From: JBELHJ01 sp042091495
GTDB lineage: Bacteria; Bacteroidota; Bacteroidia; Flavobacteriales; Flavobacteriaceae
Direction of reading: 5' to 3'
DNA length: 64,000 nt
NCBI GenBank assembly: GCA_042091495.1
Contig: JBELHJ010000009.1
Location: 1-64,000, forward strand
This document shows, in pieces, positions 1-8,361 of this stretch (the first letter of the stretch is position 1; each line of letters starts with the position of its first letter). The notes below the pieces were generated by a model. The model ran no database searches, was not told where the DNA came from, and saw only the letters and a program-made list of their open reading frames with translations. The translations under genes and the position numbers were made by a program.

Positions 1-28
1 GAGCTGGTTTAAAATAATTTTTCTGGTT

Positions 29-583
29 CTATAGTCTGAAACCTAATCTTAGGTTACCAGTAACACCACCTGATAATCCCCAAGCAGTGTCATCACCTGA
101 AACTATAGATAAACCATAGCCAAATTCGGTACCAATGTAGACTTTAGGCATGATATAATAATCAGCACCTAAAAATAAACCACCTCCAATACTAAAAGCA
201 TCGTTGGTACCATCATCTGAGTAACCAACTAATCCTTGGTAACCCCAATAGGTAGATAATCTTTCTGCACCTGCAAGGTGATTTTCAACTCCATAGGCTA
301 AGTTAATACCTATTTGAGTTTCAGAACCATCAGAGCCATCATCTGATAAATTAAATGTGGCTGCTAATCTTGTAGCTTTCGCGTCTGATTTAAATGTACG
401 CATCATTAATGTTCCTATTCTTGACGAAAACATATTGTTACCGTCTAAATTAGGAGTGAAATTCATTTCAAATGCTCTTTCACCTGCTCCGGGCTTAGTA
501 AAAGTTCCGGCATCGGTAGTGATTTGTGCAAAACCTGTTGCAAAAACAAAAAGCATTGATAATAATAATACTTGTTTTTTCAT
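29..583 (-). CDS. Outer-membrane beta-barrel protein (porin family)
   Basis: A 184-residue exported protein, probably a small eight-stranded outer-membrane barrel. The first ~20 residues are a clear signal peptide (MKKQ, a hydrophobic run, then a cut after FAQ). The rest alternates polar and hydrophobic residues, is rich in Gly and aromatics (for example GYQGLVGYSDDG, IGGGLFLGADYY), and ends in a short amphipathic strand LRLGFRL, as barrel proteins do. No catalytic motif is visible. It is transcribed leftward, divergently from xerD. A TAnnTTTG box lies about 78 bases upstream of the start. The family assignment rests on overall pattern rather than on a signature motif, and the ligand or cargo cannot be read from the sequence. 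Confidence 0.75.
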   Translation of the reverse strand: MKKQVLLLSMLFVFATGFAQITTDAGTFTKPGAGERAFEMNFTPNLDGNNMFSSRIGTLMMRTFKSDAKATRLAATFNLSDDGSDGSETQIGINLAYGVENHLAGAERLSTYWGYQGLVGYSDDGTNDAFSIGGGLFLGADYYIMPKVYIGTEFGYGLSIVSGDDTAWGLSGGVTGNLRLGFRL

Positions 584-660
584 AATATGAATTATTAGTT
601 AATGCTTAAAATTAGATTTAATATGCTTCATCTTAATCAACTGTATATCAGAGTTTTAAA

Positions 661-668
661 CAAAGTTA
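661..668 (-). promoter_or_regulatory. Putative -7 element of the outer-membrane protein gene
   Basis: The minus strand reads TAACTTTG, an exact match to the Bacteroidota -7 consensus TAnnTTTG. It lies about 78 bases upstream of the start at 583. I see no convincing TTG -33 element at the usual distance, so this is a motif match only. Confidence 0.35.
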
Positions 669-735
669 TTAACAATTTAAAGTAAATTATTTTATGTGTC
701 GCATTTGAAAACTTAATTAATTAAATTAGATTTAG

Positions 736-1632
736 ATGAATTGGAGTCTAGCCATAAAGAATTATTCTAACTATTTAAAGATAGAAAGAGGGTTATCTAT
801 TAACTCTGTAGATAGTTATTGTTCAGATGTTTCTAAACTAGTGACCTATCTTAATCAATTCAAAATTGATGATGACATCTTTACAATATCTTATGATACC
901 ATTAAGGAATTTCTTTACTACTCAAGCAAATTAATTAGCTCTAGATCACAAGCACGACTTATATCTAGTTTAAAAAGTTTTTTTAGTTATCTGCAATTTG
1001 AGGGTTTAAGAACTAATAATCCTATGGAGCTTATTGAAACTCCTAAAATAGGAAGGAAACTTCCAGACACATTATCCTTAAACGAAATTGATCAATTAAT
1101 CACTGCTGTTGACTTGTCAAAAACAGAAGGATTTAGAAACAAATGTATTCTTGAAACTTTATACAGTTGTGGATTAAGAGTAAGTGAACTTGTTAATCTA
1201 AAAATCTCTGATTTATTTTTTAGCGAAGGCTTTATTAAAGTTAATGGTAAAGGCAACAAAGACCGCTTTGTACCAATTGAAAAATCAACAAAAGTATTAA
1301 TCCAAGAATATATCAAAGTCCATAGAGTACAAATGAAAATATGCAAAGACCACACCGATATCCTTTTTTTAAATAGAAGAGGAAGACAATTAACTCGAGC
1401 TATGATTTTTACAATTATTAAGCGGTTAGCAGTAATAATTAATTTAAAAAAATCAATATCACCACATACATTTAGACATTCATTTGCAACGCATTTGCTT
1501 GAAAATGGTGCAGATTTAAGGTCTATTCAACTTATGTTAGGTCATGAAAGTATTACCACAACTGAAGTTTATGTTCATCTTGACAGAAAACATCTAAATG
1601 AAGTTTTACAAAAATATCATCCTAGAAACTAA
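736..1632 (+). CDS. xerD: Tyrosine recombinase XerD
   Basis: A site-specific tyrosine recombinase of 298 residues, the usual size of XerC/XerD, which resolve chromosome dimers at dif with FtsK (ftsK is also in this window, near 57 kb). The N-terminal half (about residues 1-100) is the SAM-like core-binding domain. The catalytic set is complete: Arg148 in CGLRVSEL, Lys172 in the GKGNKDR hairpin, His244 and Arg247 in HTFRH, His270 in LGH, and the nucleophile Tyr279 in TTTEVYVH. No transposon or integron genes flank it, so a housekeeping role is more likely than an integrase role. XerD rather than XerC is a judgement from general resemblance. A hairpin terminator follows directly. Confidence 0.88.
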   Translation: MNWSLAIKNYSNYLKIERGLSINSVDSYCSDVSKLVTYLNQFKIDDDIFTISYDTIKEFLYYSSKLISSRSQARLISSLKSFFSYLQFEGLRTNNPMELIETPKIGRKLPDTLSLNEIDQLITAVDLSKTEGFRNKCILETLYSCGLRVSELVNLKISDLFFSEGFIKVNGKGNKDRFVPIEKSTKVLIQEYIKVHRVQMKICKDHTDILFLNRRGRQLTRAMIFTIIKRLAVIINLKKSISPHTFRHSFATHLLENGADLRSIQLMLGHESITTTEVYVHLDRKHLNEVLQKYHPRN

Positions 1633-1661
1633 AAACGCACCTATTGTATTAGGCACGTTTT
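1632..1661. terminator. Bidirectional terminator between xerD and rny
   Basis: The inverted repeat pairs AAAACG (1632-1637) with CGTTTT (1656-1661) and CCTA with TAGG, leaving a small CA/CA internal loop and a TTGTAT apical loop. The A run on the left arm and T run on the right allow it to serve the two convergent genes. Confidence 0.6.
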
Positions 1662-1682
1662 GAATTAAAGTCGCTTATTCAA

Positions 1683-3266
1683 TTATTTGGCAATATTCAC
1701 TGCCCTTGTCTCTCTTATGACGGTTACCTTTACTTGTCCGGGATAGGTCATGTCAGTTTGAATTTTTTGAGAAATTTCAAAAGATAAGTTTGCTGCCTTT
1801 TCGTCAGACACTTTCTCGCTTTCAACAATAACTCTCAACTCACGTCCGGCCTGAATAGCATATGCTTTATTAACACCGCTAAATCCAAATGCTACTTCTT
1901 CTAAATCTTTTAAACGTTGCATGTAAGAATCTAATACTTGTCGTCTTGCTCCTGGTCTGGCTCCCGAGATAGCATCACAAATTTGAATAACAGGAGCTAA
2001 TAAAGATTTCATTTCAATTTCATCGTGGTGTGCTCCAATGGCATTACATACCTCTTTCTTCTCACCATACTTTTCGGCCCATTGCATTCCTAAAATTGCA
2101 TGAGGTGTCTCTACATCGACTTCTGCATCAGGCACTTTTCCAATATCATGAAGTAAACCAGCCCTTTTAGCAAGCTTAGGGTTCAAGCCTAATTCTGCAG
2201 CCATTACGCCACACATTTTGGCTACCTCCCTTGAATGTTGTAGTAAATTCTGCCCGTAAGATGACCTGTATTTCATCCTACCTACCATCTTAATTAATTC
2301 TGGATGTAATCCATGAATTCCAAGATCTATAACTGTTCGTTTACCTACCTCAATAATTTCTTGTTCTATTTGTTTAGTTGTTTTTCTAACAACCTCTTCT
2401 ACACGAGCAGGGTGAATCCTTCCATCAGTAACTAACTTATGTAAGGATAATCTAGCAATCTCTCTTCTCACAGAATCAAAACAAGATAAAATAATAGCTT
2501 CAGGAGTATCATCAACAATAATTTCTACTCCTGTTGCAGCTTCAATAGCTCTAATATTTCTTCCTTCACGACCTATAATACGACCCTTAACATCATCAGA
2601 CTCAATGTTAAAAACTGAAACGCAATTATCAACTGCTTCTTCAGTTCCTATTCTTTGAATGGTGTTTATAATAATTTTTTTAGCTTCTTGTTGTGCAGTA
2701 AGTTTGGCTTCTTCAACTGACTCCTGCAGAAAAGCCATAGCATCAGCTTTAGCTTTGTCTTTTAAAGAAGAAACTAATTGCTCCTTTGCTTCATCAGCAG
2801 AAAGTCCAGAAATTACCTCTAACTGCTTAATTTGACTCTCGTGAGCTTTTTCAATTTCACTTTTCTTTTTTTCTAAAAACTCAAGTCTGAAGTCGTAATC
2901 CTTAATTTTAGATTCAAGATCTGTATTACTTTTTTTAGCCTTTGATAACTCATTAGAAACTTGAGACTCTTTATCCCTAGTTCTCTTCTCAGCTTCAGCC
3001 ATTTTTTTCTCTCGAGATAAAATAACTTTTTCATGTTCTGCTTTTAGCTCAATAAACTTTTCCTTGGCTTTGAGTTCTTTTTCTTTTCTTAAAGCCTCTC
3101 CTTCAATTTTTGCCTCTTTCATTATAGAAGAGGCCTCTTCTTTAGCATTAGTTATTACTTTACTAGCTCCACTTTTACCGTTGGCTTTAGAAATAAAAAA
3201 ACCAATTAAAACTCCAAATAATGCAGCACCTATAGTAAATAATATTATCGATGTATCTAATTCCAT
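1683..3266 (-). CDS. rny: Ribonuclease Y
   Basis: A membrane-anchored endoribonuclease that starts mRNA turnover. The 527-residue length is typical. Order of parts: one N-terminal membrane helix (about residues 6-25), a long charged coiled coil rich in Lys and Glu (about 40-200), a KH RNA-binding domain with the GRIIGREGRNIRAIE signature, and an HD phosphohydrolase domain with the metal-binding HDIGK motif and a later GAHHDEIE segment. It is complete and well conserved. It lies downstream of zapA on the same strand, with the probable 6S RNA gene in the 210-base gap between them, so it probably has its own promoter or is read through weakly from that RNA. Confidence 0.95.
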   Translation of the reverse strand: MELDTSIILFTIGAALFGVLIGFFISKANGKSGASKVITNAKEEASSIMKEAKIEGEALRKEKELKAKEKFIELKAEHEKVILSREKKMAEAEKRTRDKESQVSNELSKAKKSNTDLESKIKDYDFRLEFLEKKKSEIEKAHESQIKQLEVISGLSADEAKEQLVSSLKDKAKADAMAFLQESVEEAKLTAQQEAKKIIINTIQRIGTEEAVDNCVSVFNIESDDVKGRIIGREGRNIRAIEAATGVEIIVDDTPEAIILSCFDSVRREIARLSLHKLVTDGRIHPARVEEVVRKTTKQIEQEIIEVGKRTVIDLGIHGLHPELIKMVGRMKYRSSYGQNLLQHSREVAKMCGVMAAELGLNPKLAKRAGLLHDIGKVPDAEVDVETPHAILGMQWAEKYGEKKEVCNAIGAHHDEIEMKSLLAPVIQICDAISGARPGARRQVLDSYMQRLKDLEEVAFGFSGVNKAYAIQAGRELRVIVESEKVSDEKAANLSFEISQKIQTDMTYPGQVKVTVIRETRAVNIAK

Positions 3267-3283
3267 AGTTGTTTAATTAATAT

Positions 3284-3447
3284 AAAAAAAGCCTATATCA
3301 GTCGGATATGAATAAACTCCAATAAACAAGTTTAGGGCTAACAAATAGTTCAAAAATCTACAATAAAGTAGCACGATTTAGCTATCTAAACTCACCCTTT
3401 TTAATTAATTCGCGTTGAGTTTACCAAAAAAAACCAATATAGGCAGT
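3284..3447 (-). ncRNA. ssrS: Probable 6S RNA
   Basis: The gap between zapA and rny holds an RNA-like element read leftward. Its ends close as a helix: GCCTATAT near the 5' end (plus-strand 3437-3444) pairs with ATATAGGC near the 3' end (3291-3298), followed directly by a run of seven T, as in an intrinsic terminator. Inside, TAAACTC-type and GAGTTTA-type segments (3313-3319, 3387-3393, 3417-3423, 3329-3334) can pair in more than one exclusive way, giving a long rod with an open centre. The length of about 160 nt and a position just after zapA match 6S RNA, which also follows zapA in E. coli. The identity is inferred from structure and synteny, not from a covariance search. Confidence 0.55.
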
Positions 3448-3476
3448 AATTTTAGTTTTATTTATAAGAACGTAAA

Positions 3477-3758
3477 TCAGAAGTCAAGTAAATCGATCAT
3501 TCGTTTTAAACTTGATTCAACCTCTGAAGTTGTTTGAAAATTGTCAATTTCCTTTTGCTCCAATTGAGCTGCAAATTGTAGGGCACACATAGCCAAAACA
3601 TCTTGCTTATCTCTAACAGAGTAGCTCTGTTCAAACTGCTTGATCATTTTATCAATTTTTTTTACAGCATTTCTTAGACTTTCCTCTTGATTAGAATGAA
3701 CTGTTAAAGGATAAACTCTATCTGCAATTGATAATTTAATTTTAAATTGTTTATCCAT
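3477..3758 (-). CDS. zapA: Cell division protein ZapA
   Basis: A 93-residue cytoplasmic protein that binds FtsZ and bundles protofilaments at the division ring. The N-terminal segment FKIKLSIADRVYPLTVHSNQEESLRNAVKKIDKMI is interrupted here only by normal family spacing and matches the ZapA globular head. The remainder, with VRDKQDVLAMCALQFA, forms the helical stalk used for tetramer assembly. It follows the coiled-coil gene at 3764-4054 by five bases and is surely co-transcribed with it. The 6S-like RNA begins about 30 bases after its stop codon. Confidence 0.9.
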   Translation of the reverse strand: MDKQFKIKLSIADRVYPLTVHSNQEESLRNAVKKIDKMIKQFEQSYSVRDKQDVLAMCALQFAAQLEQKEIDNFQTTSEVESSLKRMIDLLDF

Positions 3759-3763
3759 GAACT

Positions 3764-4054
3764 CTAATCAGATAGTTGTGAAATACACAAATCAATATCT
3801 TTGATTAACGCATTAATTTTAACCTTAGCTTCTCTCGCATTTTCATTACTGCCAGATAAAGTGTTTGCCATTTTTAGTGAATTATATTGCTCTTCAATAC
3901 TTGATAAATCACTATGCTGTTTGGATATTTTTTGATTACAACTGATAAGCTCTGTTTTTAAAGCCTCATTCTCATCTTGAAGTAGTTTAATTTTCTTAAG
4001 GGTTGATTTAACTTTAGCCTCAAGTACCTCCACAAGGTGTTCAATAGTATCCAT
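3764..4054 (-). CDS. Short coiled-coil protein, ZapB-like
   Basis: A 96-residue protein with no signal peptide or membrane helix. Almost the whole length is predicted coiled coil by eye (heptads through VEVLEAKVKSTLKKIKLL, then DENEALKTELI). It sits immediately upstream of zapA in a two-gene unit. In many Bacteroidota a similar small coiled-coil protein precedes zapA, and the position and shape suggest a division-ring linker comparable to ZapB. This is inference: no sequence motif proves homology to enterobacterial ZapB. Confidence 0.7.
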   Translation of the reverse strand: MDTIEHLVEVLEAKVKSTLKKIKLLQDENEALKTELISCNQKISKQHSDLSSIEEQYNSLKMANTLSGSNENAREAKVKINALIKDIDLCISQLSD

Positions 4055-4073
4055 CCAAAACCTTTATCACAAA

Positions 4074-4081
4074 CAAATTTA
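4074..4081 (-). promoter_or_regulatory. Putative -7 element of the zapA operon
   Basis: The minus strand reads TAAATTTG, matching TAnnTTTG, 20 bases upstream of the first start codon of the coiled-coil/zapA unit. Confidence 0.45.
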
Positions 4082-4132
4082 ATATTAGTAATTTAAAACC
4101 ACAATTCTTTTATTACTTTATTTAATATCTAT

Positions 4133-4140
4133 TATGTTTG
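4133..4140 (+). promoter_or_regulatory. Putative -7 element of the M23 peptidase gene
   Basis: TATGTTTG matches TAnnTTTG and lies 63 bases before the ATG at 4204. No clear TTG -33 element is visible. Confidence 0.4.
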
Positions 4141-4203
4141 TATATCCCTATTTTTATTATTAACTAAGTCTAAATATATCACTATCAACTTCTCGACCTA
4201 AAT

Positions 4204-5898
4204 ATGTGTTTAAGATTTTTTTTAACAATTTTTATTTTTCAAATTTCTCATGGCCAGACCATATACCCCCAGGATTATTTTACATCACCTCTTGAGATTC
4301 CTTTAATACTATCTGGATCTTTTGGAGAATTAAGAACAAATCATTTTCATGCTGGTTTAGATATCAAAACACAAGGTCGTTCTGGTCTTAAAGTTAAAAG
4401 TTCAGCTGAAGGTTATGTGAGTAGAATAAAAATTTCCAGATTTGGTTATGGTAAAGCAATTTATATACAACATCCTAATGGTTATACTAGTGTATATGCA
4501 CATCTTAAGAAATTTAACCCAGTCATTGAGGAATATGTTAAAAAGGAACAATATCAAAAAGAGAGCTATGAAATTGAACTTTTTCCCAAACCAAATACCT
4601 TAACATTAAATAAAAATGAATTAATTGGATTCTCAGGTAACACTGGTGGTTCAGGTGGTCCCCATTTGCATTTTGAAATAAGAGATAAGAATCAAAAACC
4701 TATTAATCCACTATTATTTGGGTTTGATATTCCTGATACTAAACCACCAAGATTGGATGCAGTTTATGCCTACGCATTAAATGACACATCCTACATTGGT
4801 AATGGCGAAAAGTTTAGTAAGCTCCGACTAATTCCATATGGTAAAAGTAAAAATAAAACACCTAAACTTGAAGCTTATGGTGAAATTGGATTTGGAATCA
4901 TTGCAACTGATAAAAATGATTATGCACCAAACAAAAATGGGTTATATCGGGTGAGTTCATTTCTGAATGGTGTAAATAACTTTGAGATACTTTTTAAAAA
5001 ATTTGATTTTAATGAAACTCATCTTATAAATAACTATATCGATTACAAATTTTTTAAAGAAGATTACAAACGGGTACAAAAATTATTTATACCTAATGAA
5101 AATAATTTAAGCCTTGTTAAGAACTCAGAAAATAAAGGCATTGTAAGTATTAAAGATAAATTATCAACAAATTATAAGGTTTACATAGATGATTTTGAAG
5201 ATAACAGAACAGAACTTACTATACCTTTAGAAGGAAAAAAAGACACTTCATTTCATTTTTTAAAAAAACTAAGAACCAATCTCTATGAAGTCCATAAAAA
5301 TGAAACGAAATCAGTAGAATTAAATAACACTAAATTGACTTTTCCTAAAAATGCTTTTTTTGAAGATGTTACATTGGAGATTCATAAAAGTGGTGACACC
5401 CTTTTTGTACATAAAGATATCATTCCACTTAGTAAAAACTTTTATGTCAATTATGACGTATCAATGTATAATCAAAATGATCAATGTAAATTATATATCG
5501 CTTCATTGTATGGCTACAAAAAAAAATCAAACTATCTAACTTCTAAACTCAAGGAAGGAATTATCTCAGCTAAGACAAAAAATCTAGGTATATTTTGTCT
5601 AAAATCAGATGATACTAATCCAATAATTAAATCTATTGATTTAAAGGACAAAAAGTGGATGAGTAATTACAGATTTTTAAAATTTAAAATCAATGATAAA
5701 GATTCTGGAATTAAAAATTACAGAGCGACAATTAATAACCAATGGATCTTGATGGAGTATGATTACAAAACAGAAAATTTAATTTTCGATTTTAATGATT
5801 TCACGTCTTATCCAACAAAAAATGAATTTAAATTGATTGTAACAGATAATGTTGGAAATAGTACTAAATTTGAATCAACTTTTTATAGAAAAAAATAG
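4204..5898 (+). CDS. M23 family metallopeptidase (LytM domain)
   Basis: An exported zinc peptidase of 564 residues, likely acting on peptidoglycan cross-bridges or as a regulator of such enzymes in the periplasm. A signal peptide spans about residues 1-18. The LytM domain follows at once, with the HxxxD zinc motif (His49 and Asp53 in NHFHAGLD) and the HLH motif (His154 and His156 in GPHLHFEI), so the active site looks intact. The long C-terminal part (about 180-564) has no motif I recognise and looks beta-rich. The stop is three bases from the TTG start of the TonB receptor gene, so the two are surely one transcript. This pairing of peptidase, receptor and convergent cysteine desulfurase is common in Flavobacteriaceae, as far as I recall. 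Confidence 0.88.
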   Translation: MCLRFFLTIFIFQISHGQTIYPQDYFTSPLEIPLILSGSFGELRTNHFHAGLDIKTQGRSGLKVKSSAEGYVSRIKISRFGYGKAIYIQHPNGYTSVYAHLKKFNPVIEEYVKKEQYQKESYEIELFPKPNTLTLNKNELIGFSGNTGGSGGPHLHFEIRDKNQKPINPLLFGFDIPDTKPPRLDAVYAYALNDTSYIGNGEKFSKLRLIPYGKSKNKTPKLEAYGEIGFGIIATDKNDYAPNKNGLYRVSSFLNGVNNFEILFKKFDFNETHLINNYIDYKFFKEDYKRVQKLFIPNENNLSLVKNSENKGIVSIKDKLSTNYKVYIDDFEDNRTELTIPLEGKKDTSFHFLKKLRTNLYEVHKNETKSVELNNTKLTFPKNAFFEDVTLEIHKSGDTLFVHKDIIPLSKNFYVNYDVSMYNQNDQCKLYIASLYGYKKKSNYLTSKLKEGIISAKTKNLGIFCLKSDDTNPIIKSIDLKDKKWMSNYRFLKFKINDKDSGIKNYRATINNQWILMEYDYKTENLIFDFNDFTSYPTKNEFKLIVTDNVGNSTKFESTFYRKK

Positions 5899-5901
5899 CC
5901 T

Positions 5902-8361
5902 TTGAGACCATTACTTGTATTATTAATCAACCTAATATGTTATTTATCAATAGCTCAGACCGCTACTATTCAAGGAGTCATATTATCTGAATTCAATGAA
6001 CCCGTATCAAATGCAAATATTATTACCAAAAGTATTGGAACATCGTCAAATTCTAACGGCTACTATAGTTTAAAAATACCTTCTGAAACTGATATTACCT
6101 TAACATTTTCTCACATTACTTACAAAACAATTCAATTTACTTTACGCCTGAAAAAAGGACAAGTTTTTGAATATAACCCCGTGATGTCTCTTAATGTTGA
6201 ACAAATTGGAGCCGTCGTCATTGATGGATCTACTAATAAGGCTGTTGAAGGCGTTGTCTCAATATCACCAAGTATTTTACGAACAATCAAAGGAGCACAA
6301 CCTGGAGTCGAAAATATTTTAAAAACATTACCAGGAGTAAATATTTCTAATGAGTTAAGTACCCAATATTCTGTTAGAGGAGGAAATTATGATGAAAATC
6401 TAGTTTATGTGAATGAAATTGAAGTATATCGACCATTTTTAATTCGTTCAGGTCAACAAGAAGGGCTTAGTTTTGTAAATACTGCATTGGTACAAAATTT
6501 AGATTTTTCAGCTGGTGGTTTTCAATCAAAATATGGAGATAAACTATCATCTGTTTTAGATATAACCTACAAAAAACCAATAAAAAACAGTATCAGAGCA
6601 GATTTGAGTCTTTTGGGTGGTAGTCTGTCCGGGGAGTTACAATCCAAAGACAGTAAATTTTCAGGAATTTTAGGATTGAGATACAGAAATAACAGCTTGT
6701 TTTTAAATTCATTGGAAACGCAATCCGATGTAACCCCTGTTTTTTCGGATATTCAAACTTTCCTAACTTATAAATTCACTGATAAATTTCAATTAGATTT
6801 TCTAGGTAATGCTTCTCTAAACAGGTATAATTTTAAACCTTTAACCAGACAAACTAATTTTGGCACTTTAGCAGATCCTGTAGCGCTTTTAGTATTTTAT
6901 CAAGGTCAAGAAAAAGATGCATATAAAACATTATTTGGAGCCATCAAAGGAACCTATGATGTTAATGATAAACTATCACTTAAACTTATAACCTCCTCCT
7001 ATCACACTACTGAAGAAGAAAAGTATGACATCCTAGCTCAATACAGACTAGGAGCTGTTAATAGCAATATTGGTGACGAAAATCTTGGTGAAGTTGAATT
7101 TAGTGAAGGTGTTGGGTCTCAGCTTACTCATGCAAGAAATGAACTGGATGCTCTAATTACTAATATAGAACATAAAGGACATTATGATGTTGATGATACT
7201 AATACTTTAGAGTGGTCTATAAAATACACAAATGAAGACATCAGAGATCGTCTTGTGGAATGGGAGGTTATTGATAGTGCTGGTTTTTCTGTAAGGCCAC
7301 CTTTTTTTGACACATCTAATGAGCAACCTTATTCAGCATTTGAAGGCCCTTTAGTCCCTTTCAAAAACACAAGAGCTACAAATAAAACTATTATCGATAG
7401 AGTTCAATACTACACGCAATGGAGTCATAGAAACGAAATTAATGGTAACGAATTATATTATAATATCGGTGTAAGAGGACATCATTGGAATGTAAATGAT
7501 GAAAAATCAAACTCAAAATCATCACAATTTGTTTTTTCTCCCAGAGGACAATTTGCAATTAAACCTAATTGGACTAAAGATATGTTATTTAGAGTTTCAG
7601 GAGGAATTTATGCGCAGCCACCTATGTATAGAGAGTTAAGAGACTCTCTTGGTATTGTTAGATCTAATGTAAAAGCTCAAAAATCAACCCATATTGTTTT
7701 AGGAAACGAATACAGTTTTGAAATAGCTAACAGACCATTTAAACTCACTTCAGAAATGTATTACAAAAAAATGAAAGATGTTAATCCTTACACTATTGAA
7801 AATGTAAGAATTAGATATGCTGCTAGAAATAATGCGGAAGCATATGCCTATGGGTTAGACTTCAGATTAAACGGAGAATTTGTTCAAGGAACTGAGTCAT
7901 GGTTTAGTTTTGGATATTTAAAGACTGAAGAAAACATTGATAACAAGGGTTATATATTTAGACCAACAGATCAAAGATTAAAATTTGGGGTACTTTTTCA
8001 AGATTATGTACCTACAATTCCTGATTTAAAAATGTATTTGAATTTAGTTTACAATACTGGCGTTCCTGGTGGTTCTCCAAGCTATGCAAACCCCTATGAC
8101 TATCAAACGCGTCTAAATGATTATAAGAGAGCAGATTTGGGAGTAAGTTACATCCTAGTAGATCCAAAAAAGAAATATAATGCAAAGTGGAAACAACGCT
8201 TTGAAGAATTATCTATTGGATTTGAAATATTTAACATGTTTGATGTTCAAAATAGTATTACCAATACATGGGTAAGAGATGTATACAGTAAAAGACAGTA
8301 TGCTATTCCAAATTACCTAACACCTAGGTTATTTAATGTAAGGTTATCAACTAAATTCTAA
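5902..8361 (+). CDS. TonB-dependent receptor with carboxypeptidase-like N-terminal domain
   Basis: An outer-membrane active transporter of 819 residues. Order: signal peptide (to about residue 19, ending SIAQ), a carboxypeptidase-D-regulatory-like beta domain (about 22-105, GVILSEFNEPVSNANI), a plug domain (about 120-230, YSVRGGNYDENLVYVNEIEV), and a 22-strand barrel ending in an aromatic-rich C-terminal strand. The start codon is TTG: no ATG lies between the upstream stop and the signal peptide. It lacks the SusC-type DEVVVVGYG segment and has no SusD partner, so it is an ordinary TonB receptor and not a polysaccharide SusC. The substrate cannot be told. It overlaps the convergent cysteine desulfurase gene by four bases. 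Confidence 0.88.
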   Translation: MRPLLVLLINLICYLSIAQTATIQGVILSEFNEPVSNANIITKSIGTSSNSNGYYSLKIPSETDITLTFSHITYKTIQFTLRLKKGQVFEYNPVMSLNVEQIGAVVIDGSTNKAVEGVVSISPSILRTIKGAQPGVENILKTLPGVNISNELSTQYSVRGGNYDENLVYVNEIEVYRPFLIRSGQQEGLSFVNTALVQNLDFSAGGFQSKYGDKLSSVLDITYKKPIKNSIRADLSLLGGSLSGELQSKDSKFSGILGLRYRNNSLFLNSLETQSDVTPVFSDIQTFLTYKFTDKFQLDFLGNASLNRYNFKPLTRQTNFGTLADPVALLVFYQGQEKDAYKTLFGAIKGTYDVNDKLSLKLITSSYHTTEEEKYDILAQYRLGAVNSNIGDENLGEVEFSEGVGSQLTHARNELDALITNIEHKGHYDVDDTNTLEWSIKYTNEDIRDRLVEWEVIDSAGFSVRPPFFDTSNEQPYSAFEGPLVPFKNTRATNKTIIDRVQYYTQWSHRNEINGNELYYNIGVRGHHWNVNDEKSNSKSSQFVFSPRGQFAIKPNWTKDMLFRVSGGIYAQPPMYRELRDSLGIVRSNVKAQKSTHIVLGNEYSFEIANRPFKLTSEMYYKKMKDVNPYTIENVRIRYAARNNAEAYAYGLDFRLNGEFVQGTESWFSFGYLKTEENIDNKGYIFRPTDQRLKFGVLFQDYVPTIPDLKMYLNLVYNTGVPGGSPSYANPYDYQTRLNDYKRADLGVSYILVDPKKKYNAKWKQRFEELSIGFEIFNMFDVQNSITNTWVRDVYSKRQYAIPNYLTPRLFNVRLSTKF

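Noticed and set aside
736..1632. Phage or integron integrase
   Set aside because: The size, motifs and housekeeping neighbours fit XerD; no attachment site or mobile genes are nearby.
5902..8361. A second SusC-type transporter
   Set aside because: It lacks the SusC signature segment and any SusD partner, and is shorter than SusC.
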